Both the position numbers and the translations under genes were made by a program. The notes below the pieces were generated by a model, which was not told the DNA's origin, did not search any database, and saw nothing but the letters and a program-made list of their open reading frames with translations. A DNA stretch of 64,000 nucleotides from an uncultured Candidatus Saccharibacteria bacterium (lineage in GTDB: Bacteria > Patescibacteriota > Saccharimonadia > Saccharimonadales > Saccharimonadaceae), in assembly GCA_948288625.1 (NCBI GenBank), contig CAOHYA010000001.1:1-64000 (forward strand), given 5' to 3'. Of this stretch, positions 1 to 7,195 are shown piece after piece; position 1 is the first letter of the stretch, and each line of letters opens with the position of its first letter.

Positions 1-374
1 GCTAAAGTGGACTCAACCATTCTTAATAATTCTTTGGGGGAAGCGAGCGATTTAAGCACATAGCGTTCGGCACCAAGCTTAAAAGCCTTGTCGACTTCTT
101 TTTGCGCCTCGTAGTTACTGAATAAAATTATGGAAGTTTCCGGATGACTTGGTGAGTCGTATCTCTCAAGAAAGCTTATGCCATCGACAACCGGCATGCG
201 AAGGTCCAATAAAATCAAATCAGGTTGACCATTTTTTTCAATATATTCCAAAGCTTCTTCACCGTTAAAGGCCCTTCCTACCGAATAGCCAGCTGTCGTT
301 AAAATGATATTATAAGCATCGTTCAAATCTTTCTCATCTTCCACGACGAGGATTTTTTCAGTTTTATCAGCCAT
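1..374 (-). CDS. single-domain response regulator, 3' end cut by window edge
   Basis: Reads ATG at 374 towards position 1 with no stop, so the C-terminus lies outside. About 124 residues of a CheY-like receiver are visible: acidic pair in LVVEDE near the N-terminus, phospho-acceptor Asp in LLDLRMP, the switch region FSNYEAQ and the conserved Lys in YVLKSLASPKELL. No output domain is visible. Its ATG overlaps the TAA of the upstream histidine kinase by one base (TAATG), so the two are translationally coupled and form a kinase/receiver pair. It closely resembles the receiver at 1617-1988 (same YVLKxLASPKELL ending), which marks a duplicated two-component module. Confidence 0.9.
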   Translation of the reverse strand, partial: MADKTEKILVVEDEKDLNDAYNIILTTAGYSVGRAFNGEEALEYIEKNGQPDLILLDLRMPVVDGISFLERYDSPSHPETSIILFSNYEAQKEVDKAFKLGAERYVLKSLASPKELLRMVESTL

Positions 375-1552
375 TACTTAGGAAGCTCTATCCTAAAATT
401 AGTTCCCTTATGAGGCTCTGATGTCATGGTAATCGACCCCTCATGCAAATCAACCATCTTTTTAGCCCAATACAGCCCAAGGCCGCTCCCGCCCACTTTC
501 GTAGAAAGGTCATTATCAATTCGAGAGAATTTTTCAAACAAGCGGTGAATATCAGCATTCGAAATACCGACCCCTTGATCTTTGATATCAATAACGACGG
601 TATTTTCGGTTTCGGTCAACGTAATCGTAACGGTCGTGTTGTGGTGGGAATATTTACTGGCATTATTAATGATATTTTCCAGTACCATGCGGATCAAGTT
701 GCTATCGATAGTTGCCTCTAAAACATTCACTGGTTTTTTATAGGCGATAGTTTGCTGGCGTTTCGAAAAGGTATCATGCTGTTCATTAATAACACTTGTA
801 ATAAGTTCGTGAATATTTGTTATAGTTTTGAGCGGCTTGATTTTACCAGCATCAATTTGAGCGACCTTGAGGAGGTCGGAAATAATTCGAAGTTGGCGCT
901 CGTTACTTTCGTAGGCTTTTTGAAGTAACTCGATTTGGCCTTGCTCCAAAGAACCTGCGAAACCTTCGACCAACATACCCACATATTGCTTTACTCCGGT
1001 CGCAGGGGTGCGAAGTTGGTGCGATGCCAGCGAAATAAATTCATCTTTCGAAGCATTGAGAAGTTTCAATTCATCTTGTTGCTTTTGAAGGTAAATATTA
1101 GCCTTACGAAGATCATCTTCTTGCTTTTTGCGGGCAGTCAAATCACGGGTAACTTTTGCGAAACCGATTAACGTTCCCTCGTCGTTATATAAAGACGTGA
1201 TGATAACGTTCGCCCAAAAAGTCGTACCGTCTTTTCTGACCCGCCAATCCTCATCTTCGACTCGGCCGTACTTTCGTGCTAACTTCAACTCTCGTTCAGG
1301 CTTGTTTTTATCTTTGTCTCTTTGAAGATAAAACGTAGAAAAATGCTTTCCGATAATTTCTTCGGCGGTATAGCCTTTATTCTTTTGAGCACCTTTGTTC
1401 CACGTTTGAATATACCCATCCGCATCCATAAAAAAGATAGCGTAATCTTGTACACTATCGACAAGTAACTTATACAGCTCCAGCTCTACGAGTGTTTTGT
1501 CATGGTTTGCTTGCGACGAGAGCAAACTGTTGTGGACGCTTTGGTCATTCAT
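374..1552 (-). CDS. PAS-domain sensor histidine kinase
   Basis: 392 aa, apparently soluble (no membrane segment or signal peptide). A PAS domain covers about residues 28-140 (YAIFFMDADGYI to TRDLTARK), then a short coiled coil to about 165, a HisKA dimerisation domain with phospho-acceptor H178 in ASHQLRTP, and a C-terminal HATPase with N box NIINNASKY, G1 DQGVGIS and G2 GGSGLGLYWAKK. The ATG at 1552 follows an AAGGT purine stretch. It lies upstream of and overlaps the receiver at 1-374. Its HisKA segment is almost identical to that of the kinase at 1978-4239, including the motif SHQLRTPATGVKQY, so the pair is paralogous. The input signal is unknown; the PAS may bind a cofactor or ligand. Confidence 0.93.
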   Translation of the reverse strand: MNDQSVHNSLLSSQANHDKTLVELELYKLLVDSVQDYAIFFMDADGYIQTWNKGAQKNKGYTAEEIIGKHFSTFYLQRDKDKNKPERELKLARKYGRVEDEDWRVRKDGTTFWANVIITSLYNDEGTLIGFAKVTRDLTARKKQEDDLRKANIYLQKQQDELKLLNASKDEFISLASHQLRTPATGVKQYVGMLVEGFAGSLEQGQIELLQKAYESNERQLRIISDLLKVAQIDAGKIKPLKTITNIHELITSVINEQHDTFSKRQQTIAYKKPVNVLEATIDSNLIRMVLENIINNASKYSHHNTTVTITLTETENTVVIDIKDQGVGISNADIHRLFEKFSRIDNDLSTKVGGSGLGLYWAKKMVDLHEGSITMTSEPHKGTNFRIELPK

Positions 1553-1616
1553 GCTACCTTATCTTACAGATACGACTAAAGCGAGTATGTGAAAAATTGC
1601 ACAGAAAAACGACTTG

Positions 1617-1988
1617 CTACGACAAACTGCTTACGATCTTCAACAATTCCTTCGGAGATGCGAGCGCTTTTAGTACGTACCGTTCGGCACCAAGTTCATA
1701 TGCCTTATCAACCTCGGGTTGCATGTCGTAATTGGAGAATACGACGATATGCACGTCAGGGTGGAGGTCTTTAGGTTGGTACTTTTCAAGAAAACCCAAG
1801 CCATCCATAACGGGCATGCGAAGGTCGAGGAAAATAATGTCTGGTTTTTGTAATTCAGCTACATGAAGCGCTTCTTCGCCGTTGAACGCAGTGTACACAT
1901 TTTCATACAGTGTCTTCAAGATAATTACATATGCTTCATTAAGAGCTATGTCATCTTCGACAATTAAAATACTCGGCTTACTTTTCAC
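1617..1988 (-). CDS. single-domain response regulator
   Basis: 123 aa CheY-like receiver: acidic pocket VEDD (residues 10-13), phospho-acceptor Asp in FLDLRMP, Thr/Ser position in VVFSNYD and conserved Lys in YVLKALASPKELL. There is no DNA-binding or enzymatic output domain, so it must act by protein contact or phosphotransfer. The ATG at 1988 lies inside the last codons of the upstream kinase (11-base overlap), so the two are co-translated. It parallels the receiver at 1-374 in length, motif wording and position after a kinase. Confidence 0.94.
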   Translation of the reverse strand: MKSKPSILIVEDDIALNEAYVIILKTLYENVYTAFNGEEALHVAELQKPDIIFLDLRMPVMDGLGFLEKYQPKDLHPDVHIVVFSNYDMQPEVDKAYELGAERYVLKALASPKELLKIVSSLS

Positions 1989-4239
1989 TCATAGCTCCAA
2001 TCTTATTAGCTGTTAGGGTGCTTTTACTATTTTTTGGCAGACGTATACTGAATGTCGAGCCTTTCCCTAGCACTGAATCTACATTTATAGTACCACCATG
2101 CAGGTCGATAATCTTCTTCGCCCAATATAACCCTAAGCCAGAGCCACCCACATGGTTCGAAAGGTGGTTGTGAATACGATTGAATTTCTCGAATAGTTTA
2201 TCAATATCTTCCGGCCCAACCCCGACACCATGGTCTTCGATATGAATAATAATCGCGGCATCGTCTTCTTCGAGTGTTACCACGACAGCTTTTTTAGGGT
2301 CAGAATATTTACTGGCATTATCAATCATATTCTCTAGCACCATACGTGTTTTATCCGGGTCGACATAGGCTTTCGTATCAAAAGTTGGCGGAACGAATTT
2401 GATTGTTTGCTTACGCATCGAATACGTATCTTCTTGCTCTTTGATAACGTCAATTATTATTTCGGTTATATCGACTTTTTGAAGCTTAAGGTGCACTTTA
2501 CCCGCGTCCACTTGCGCTACCTTCAACAAGTCAGAAACAATGGTTAGTTGTCGTTCATTACTCTCGTAGGCTTTTTGCAAGAACGCTCGTTGCATATCAT
2601 CAATATCCCCCGCCATGCCCTCGAGCACCATACCCAAGTATTGCTTCACCCCTGTAGCTGGCGTGCGCAATTGATGTGATGCCAATGAAATAAATTCATC
2701 TTTTGTTTTGTTCAAATCGATATAATGTTGGACTCGTTGACTTTCTAATTTGTGGCGGCGTTCAATTTCATCCTGCAAGCCCTTATTCGTTTTTTCAAGC
2801 TGGAGAGTTCTTTTATTTACCCTGTCTTCAAGCACCGAATTAAACTTCTCAAGTTGACTTTGAAGTTTTTTGCGTTCATTAATTTCCTTCTTGGCACCCT
2901 TGAAAAGGTTAGCGTTGTAGACAGCTAGCGCTGCCCGATTCGCTAAGGCCTGGGCGATTTCAACGTCATTTTCATCATAATGGCGATGTGATTCGGTGGA
3001 TACGAACGAAATAGCTCCGATTGTACGACGATTAATTTTGAGTGGAGCTGTAATGATCGAATGAAACCCAATATCTTGAAGCAACTTCAATTCTTTTTTG
3101 TTTTTTGCGGCAGCCTTAATCATGTCATCGGTCACAATCGGGATATATTCTATCTCACCAGTACGGATGACCCACGGGGATCCTGAAGGTGCGTTTAGGT
3201 CTACGGGGCCTTGCTTGGCCCTTAACTGTTTCGCCCACTCTACCTTTTTGGGGTCTTTGTGAACAATCGTGACTTGTTCGATCTTCCCATCTTCAAGAAT
3301 ATCGATCGCACACCAATCGGCTACGCTCGGTACGATCATCGAGGCAATCGCATCAAGTGTCTGCCTGTACCCCATCGCCGCAGAAAACTGAGTTGTTGCC
3401 TTTGCTAACAAATGGAGGTTATTTTCGGTTATTTTACGTTCGGTAATGTTGAGTACGAGCCCCACGAAACGCGTGGCTTTACCTTCGTCATCGAATTCAA
3501 CATGTCCGCGAGCTAATAGCCATTTAACATCGCCGTTGTAGTCGAAGGTTCGGTACTCGCTTTCATACACGTAATTTTTATCTGATACGGCTTTTTGTAT
3601 GGCAGCTATGACCTGGGTTGCGTCGTCAGGATGTATTGAATCGAGAAGCGTTTGCAGGGGTACTTCCATTTGTTTCGTACCGTCCCCGATACCGAATAGC
3701 TTCACCAGGCTCTTATCGGCGACGACATTGTCTTCTTCGACGTTCCACATCCACGTTCCAACCTCACTATAGGTAAGTGCCTGCTCTAGCTGGTCTTGGG
3801 CTATGGTTAATTCCCGACGTGCCAAAATCGTATCGGTAATATCTTTTGTCTGCTGGCACACAGCTCGTACTTTTCCGTTTTCGAACACTGGGTAGTGAGT
3901 CACCTCCCAGAATTTTTTTGTGAGCACGCCATTCTTGTCTTTTAGATCATAGCTCAGGTCAGGCATCATATCAGGCTTGCCTGTGGCTATGACTTTGCGA
4001 AATGATTCGATCAAACGACTTTTGCCATATTTCACATATTCTTCCGATGTATCAGGAAATGCTTCTAATACAGGTTTTCCGATGACATCTTTACGTTCAA
4101 CCATAGCCATTTCCGCATGGGCTTCGTTCTCTTCGATGACAGTGAAAAGTGGATCATCGGCATCCATGACAATATAGGCCGTGCCTAAAGACCGGAACAA
4201 TACTTCAAAATTAAGTGCTTGGCTGGGTTTTTGAGTCAT
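1978..4239 (-). CDS. multi-sensor hybrid-free histidine kinase (PAS-PAS-GAF-HisKA-HATPase)
   Basis: 753 aa soluble sensor kinase. Domains in order: PAS about 10-140 (AYIVMDADDPLFTVIEEN), second PAS with PAC about 150-270 (ending NITERK), GAF about 275-445 (FVSTESHRHYDENDVEIAQALA), coiled coil about 448-510, HisKA with H522 in ASHQLRTP, and HATPase to about 735 (N box NMIDNASKY, G1 DHGVGVG, G2 GGSGLGLYWAKK). It starts at ATG 4239 after an AGGAA Shine-Dalgarno. It heads a four-gene run, kinase-receiver-kinase-receiver. The kinase core matches that of the neighbour at 374-1552, while the sensory half is longer, so the two probably read different signals. Confidence 0.94.
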   Translation of the reverse strand: MTQKPSQALNFEVLFRSLGTAYIVMDADDPLFTVIEENEAHAEMAMVERKDVIGKPVLEAFPDTSEEYVKYGKSRLIESFRKVIATGKPDMMPDLSYDLKDKNGVLTKKFWEVTHYPVFENGKVRAVCQQTKDITDTILARRELTIAQDQLEQALTYSEVGTWMWNVEEDNVVADKSLVKLFGIGDGTKQMEVPLQTLLDSIHPDDATQVIAAIQKAVSDKNYVYESEYRTFDYNGDVKWLLARGHVEFDDEGKATRFVGLVLNITERKITENNLHLLAKATTQFSAAMGYRQTLDAIASMIVPSVADWCAIDILEDGKIEQVTIVHKDPKKVEWAKQLRAKQGPVDLNAPSGSPWVIRTGEIEYIPIVTDDMIKAAAKNKKELKLLQDIGFHSIITAPLKINRRTIGAISFVSTESHRHYDENDVEIAQALANRAALAVYNANLFKGAKKEINERKKLQSQLEKFNSVLEDRVNKRTLQLEKTNKGLQDEIERRHKLESQRVQHYIDLNKTKDEFISLASHQLRTPATGVKQYLGMVLEGMAGDIDDMQRAFLQKAYESNERQLTIVSDLLKVAQVDAGKVHLKLQKVDITEIIIDVIKEQEDTYSMRKQTIKFVPPTFDTKAYVDPDKTRMVLENMIDNASKYSDPKKAVVVTLEEDDAAIIIHIEDHGVGVGPEDIDKLFEKFNRIHNHLSNHVGGSGLGLYWAKKIIDLHGGTINVDSVLGKGSTFSIRLPKNSKSTLTANKIGAMSEK

Positions 4240-4282
4240 ATTCCTACTATTGGTAATATACCTACTATACTGTATATACCCT

Positions 4283-4316
4283 ATAAATATAAATAGGAGG
4301 CCAAAAATGGCCCCTA
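4283..4316 (-). terminator. rho-independent terminator after the GlsB/YeaQ-like gene
   Basis: On the minus strand AGGGGCC, a five-base TTTTT loop and GGCCTCCT form a hairpin with one G-T pair, followed by an A/T-rich tract. It lies just after the stop of the gene at 4335-4610 and before the kinase at 4239. Confidence 0.7.
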
Positions 4317-4334
4317 TAGGAGTAGGTAGATGAA

Positions 4335-4610
4335 CTATTGGACGCGGGTAGTACGGCGACCGGTAACTGCTTTGACGATCGCAAGTAGAATAACCGCACC
4401 GACGATGGCAATAATGAGGCTAAGCAGGTTAAAACCTTCAACGGCATCACCCGTAAGCATACGGTAGAGGAAACCACCGATAAATGCGCCGATGATACCG
4501 ACCACGATATTAGCCAACGCACCCATTTGGGCATTCGTTTTCATGATCATGGAAGCTATCCAACCTGCAAGCGCACCGAACAAAATCCATAGTACGATAT
4601 CTAGTAACAT
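4335..4610 (-). CDS. GlsB/YeaQ/YmgE family small membrane protein
   Basis: 91 aa with three hydrophobic segments. The Gly-rich pattern GALAGWIASMIMK, NIVVGIIGAFIGGFL and IIAIVGAVILLAIVKAV is the family signature of transglycosylase-associated/stress-response membrane proteins, a family with poorly defined function. An AAAGGAG Shine-Dalgarno sits 6 nt before ATG 4610. A terminator follows directly, so it is probably a single-gene unit. Confidence 0.88.
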   Translation of the reverse strand: MLLDIVLWILFGALAGWIASMIMKTNAQMGALANIVVGIIGAFIGGFLYRMLTGDAVEGFNLLSLIIAIVGAVILLAIVKAVTGRRTTRVQ

Positions 4611-4706
4611 TATTTTTCTCCTTTTACATTATTCGTGTTCATAGAATAGCGAATAAAGAAAAAATTACCTGTAAAAAATTTAACGAAAAAGGCAATTATG
4701 TATGTA

Positions 4707-5687
4707 CTATGACCACGTATTACCTGGTACCGAGCCTGTGGCACGAAGGGGCGCGCCGTTGTTCACTACTTGCGTAGAGTTTGATGCTATGGGAATAGTA
4801 ATGTTACTCGTATCATTACCACCGCCAGATTCGGTGACCGTAATGGTATACACCGAGCTTGCAGATGAATTTTGAGTGAAATAAAGTTGCCCGGCAATAG
4901 GCTGCGTTACCGTTAGAACCGGCCCGGACACCCAGGTAGCGCTATAGCTTAACGTCCCACCAGCACCCGCCGCTGAAGATGAGGCATTTACTACGTAGTA
5001 AGCCCCCTGGGTAATACTGAGTATTGGTGCGCTCGTGCTCGGGCCGATTAACGCGCCGTCACCTACGTCGAAAGCCACTTGGTCAAAGTAAGCCGTTAGT
5101 TCAGCGTTCGAGTTAGTCAGCTTACCAAACTGCACATACGTAAGGTCTTCCGTGCCCGTATTCGCACTCGATGTTTCAAATGAACCAAGTACGGTATTGC
5201 CTGCCAAATTTCGAATATCAACTCGCACATACCCGTCGCTCGTCGTACTCCCTTTCGTGACTTTCATTGTCACCATATACCACGTATTAGCCGATGCATT
5301 ACTGATGATAGTATTTGCAACTCCATTGGAAGATGACTGAATAATACCAGTTGAGCCTAGCTGCAATGTTGCACCGGACGATACCGTATTAGACCGTAAT
5401 TGAATTAAGTTTACCGTATTTGAAGGCAACGCACCAAGTCGAAAATAAGCGCGGAAACGCAAGGTAGCATTCGTTTGACTCCATCGGGCTAAAGCAATAC
5501 CATCCGTCGGAGAAGCGTGAAAGAGGTACGATTGATTGCCAAAAGCAGATTGCGCCGAAGTATAGGTTACCGTTCCATCACCGGCTGTTGAAATGATACT
5601 AAAAGCCTCACCTGAACCATCTGAGTTCGCCGCGGTAACCGCTGCTCCATTAGTGCCCGATTCGGCGTTATTTTGCCATAATACCAT
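4707..5687 (-). CDS. concanavalin/LamG-like surface or fibre protein
   Basis: 326 aa, beta-rich, no signal peptide and no membrane span. Residues about 1-210 read like a LamG/concanavalin-A-like jelly roll (ATLRFRAYFRLGALP, NTWYMVTMKVTKGST, ELTAYFDQVAFDVG). About 225-305 looks Ig-like or cadherin-like. Its ATG overlaps the stop of the beta-helix gene upstream (TAATG), so it is the third gene of an operon. Ligand unknown. It could be a receptor-binding fibre or adhesin subunit. Without a secretion signal the export route is unclear. Confidence 0.6.
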   Translation of the reverse strand: MVLWQNNAESGTNGAAVTAANSDGSGEAFSIISTAGDGTVTYTSAQSAFGNQSYLFHASPTDGIALARWSQTNATLRFRAYFRLGALPSNTVNLIQLRSNTVSSGATLQLGSTGIIQSSSNGVANTIISNASANTWYMVTMKVTKGSTTSDGYVRVDIRNLAGNTVLGSFETSSANTGTEDLTYVQFGKLTNSNAELTAYFDQVAFDVGDGALIGPSTSAPILSITQGAYYVVNASSSAAGAGGTLSYSATWVSGPVLTVTQPIAGQLYFTQNSSASSVYTITVTESGGGNDTSNITIPIASNSTQVVNNGAPLRATGSVPGNTWS

Positions 5688-6679
5688 TAGCCATTCTTCC
5701 TTCCGTTATAGGCGACGCCATTATTTTCATAGTAATTACCCGTAATTGTCATCGGCTGCGCAGCTTTCGCGAGAATTGTGTAATCATCACCAAGTAAGGA
5801 ACCGCGGGTCCAGCGATTATTTTTGATAGTTACGTTGGTTGCGTCGGTTCGTGGCCAATTGATTACCACGACACCCTGCCCTGCCCAGTTTTTTTCGAAG
5901 TTAAAGTTGGTGAGACCAGCCGTAGCATTTGAAGGCGAAGCCATAATAACCGCTAGACATACCATGGCAGGGTAGTTTTTATTTCCTGACTGCACCACAC
6001 CGTTCTCATCAAAAGTTGGCGCTTGGTTGGCCGTTCCGATGGTCGGGTCAATACTTCCTTCGAGGTTGTTACCAAAGATATCAATATTAGAACCACCGTA
6101 ATGAATTTGTACGATATCGCTGTGCGTTTGGTTGTCCGAGTGTGCAGAATCGGGAGAGAAATACGCCAAGTCGTGGATATAGTTTCCATATAGCTTTACG
6201 TTCAAAACGCCGCCCGTGGTGGAACGATAGATATCTACCCCGTCAACCCCACCGGAAAGATCACATCGACGGAGCGTAAAGTTATGCCCGAAAGCGCAGT
6301 TTATCTTGGTACTGAATGAAGATGGACGTAACGTACATCGCTCAACCAAAATATTTTCTGTATTAGCATTATTGCATATTATGAGCCCCGAATTTCCTGC
6401 CGGGCCATTAAACCAACAATTACGAAAAGTAATATTCTTACCCGTCACCGTTACAATTCCCGTAAAGTGCCGGTTCTCGATAACTTGGTTATTTGTCGAA
6501 TAGGTAACATTGCCATTTACGACCGTAAAGTTTGTTCCAATTGCATAGCCCGTATTACTGGAGTCTGGCTTCGTTTCCCCAAGTACAAACTCATCACCTA
6601 CTGGCGTGCTTACCTCATCTGAGACATACGACACCCACTGCAAGGTTGAACTATGAACCGCTCGAACATCAACCGGCAT
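5687..6679 (-). CDS. right-handed parallel beta-helix protein
   Basis: 330 aa. The repeated asparagine-ladder coils (ITFRNCWFNGP, ILVERCTLRPS, FTLRRCDLSGGVDGVDIYRS, IDIFGNNLEGS, FNFEKNWAGQG, VTIKNNRWTRG, MTITGNYYENN) are typical of pectate-lyase-like beta helices, as in phage tailspikes and polysaccharide lyases. No signal peptide. TAATG overlaps join it to both neighbours. A carbohydrate-binding or carbohydrate-cleaving role is plausible but the sequence does not reveal catalytic residues. Confidence 0.68.
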   Translation of the reverse strand: MPVDVRAVHSSTLQWVSYVSDEVSTPVGDEFVLGETKPDSSNTGYAIGTNFTVVNGNVTYSTNNQVIENRHFTGIVTVTGKNITFRNCWFNGPAGNSGLIICNNANTENILVERCTLRPSSFSTKINCAFGHNFTLRRCDLSGGVDGVDIYRSTTGGVLNVKLYGNYIHDLAYFSPDSAHSDNQTHSDIVQIHYGGSNIDIFGNNLEGSIDPTIGTANQAPTFDENGVVQSGNKNYPAMVCLAVIMASPSNATAGLTNFNFEKNWAGQGVVVINWPRTDATNVTIKNNRWTRGSLLGDDYTILAKAAQPMTITGNYYENNGVAYNGRKNG

Positions 6680-7113
6680 TACGTTGCGTCCGGGTGCCTA
6701 AACCATAGGTCGTATGATGAATAATACGTAGGGGCTGAAGCATTCACATCGTTTTGAGAGTGAAAGTACCTTACTCGACCAGTATCGGTAGAATACGCAC
6801 CCCAACCGCTACCATTTACCCATTTCACGACAACCGGTGCGGTATTCAACTGAGCTTGAAGGTTAGCTATTTTCGCAATAGCAAATGAAGCGTCAGGAAC
6901 AACTGGCGCCGAACCAAATGTTTTAGTGCCGGCAATCGTCTGAGCACCCGTGAGGTTAACGGTATCAGAAGCGTTGGCAGGTACGATACCGTTTTTCCAT
7001 TTGCTTACAGAAGTGTCATAGGAAAGTACCTGGTTGTTCGCAACATTACTCAAAGCTACGTCACTCGAGCTTGCTACTGATCCGCTTCCGCCGCCTGATC
7101 CGCCAAATCCCAT
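6679..7113 (-). CDS. phage tail-fibre-like protein
   Basis: 144 aa. Gly/Ser-rich start (GFGGSGGGSGS), then VLSYDTSVSKWKN and DTVNLTGAQTIAGTKTF, wording commonly seen in phage tail or head fibre proteins that form intertwined trimers. It is the first gene of the three-gene operon and has a strong GGAAGGTG Shine-Dalgarno before ATG 7113 plus a recognisable promoter upstream. No capsid, tail, terminase or integrase genes are nearby, so this is not an obvious prophage. Confidence 0.6.
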   Translation of the reverse strand: MGFGGSGGGSGSVASSSDVALSNVANNQVLSYDTSVSKWKNGIVPANASDTVNLTGAQTIAGTKTFGSAPVVPDASFAIAKIANLQAQLNTAPVVVKWVNGSGWGAYSTDTGRVRYFHSQNDVNASAPTYYSSYDLWFRHPDAT

Positions 7114-7147
7114 ATATACACCTTCCTACTTGAGCCTATTTAGGTTC

Positions 7148-7176
7148 ATTATAAGTGGTAGCATGGTTATACACAA
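7148..7176 (-). promoter_or_regulatory. sigma-70-type promoter of the fibre operon
   Basis: Minus-strand TTGTGT (7171-7176), 17-nt spacer, TATAAT (7148-7153). The predicted start gives a leader of about 30 nt that contains the Shine-Dalgarno GGAAGGTG for the gene starting at 7113. Confidence 0.6.
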
Positions 7177-7195
7177 GCACTTTGAAGAATATGCG

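Noticed and set aside
1128..1325. Plus-strand frames in the histidine kinase region
   Set aside because: They lie wholly within well-supported minus-strand kinase genes and lack any domain or signal.
4707..7113. Prophage
   Set aside because: No terminase, portal, capsid, tail-tube, lysis or integrase gene is near the fibre-like genes.
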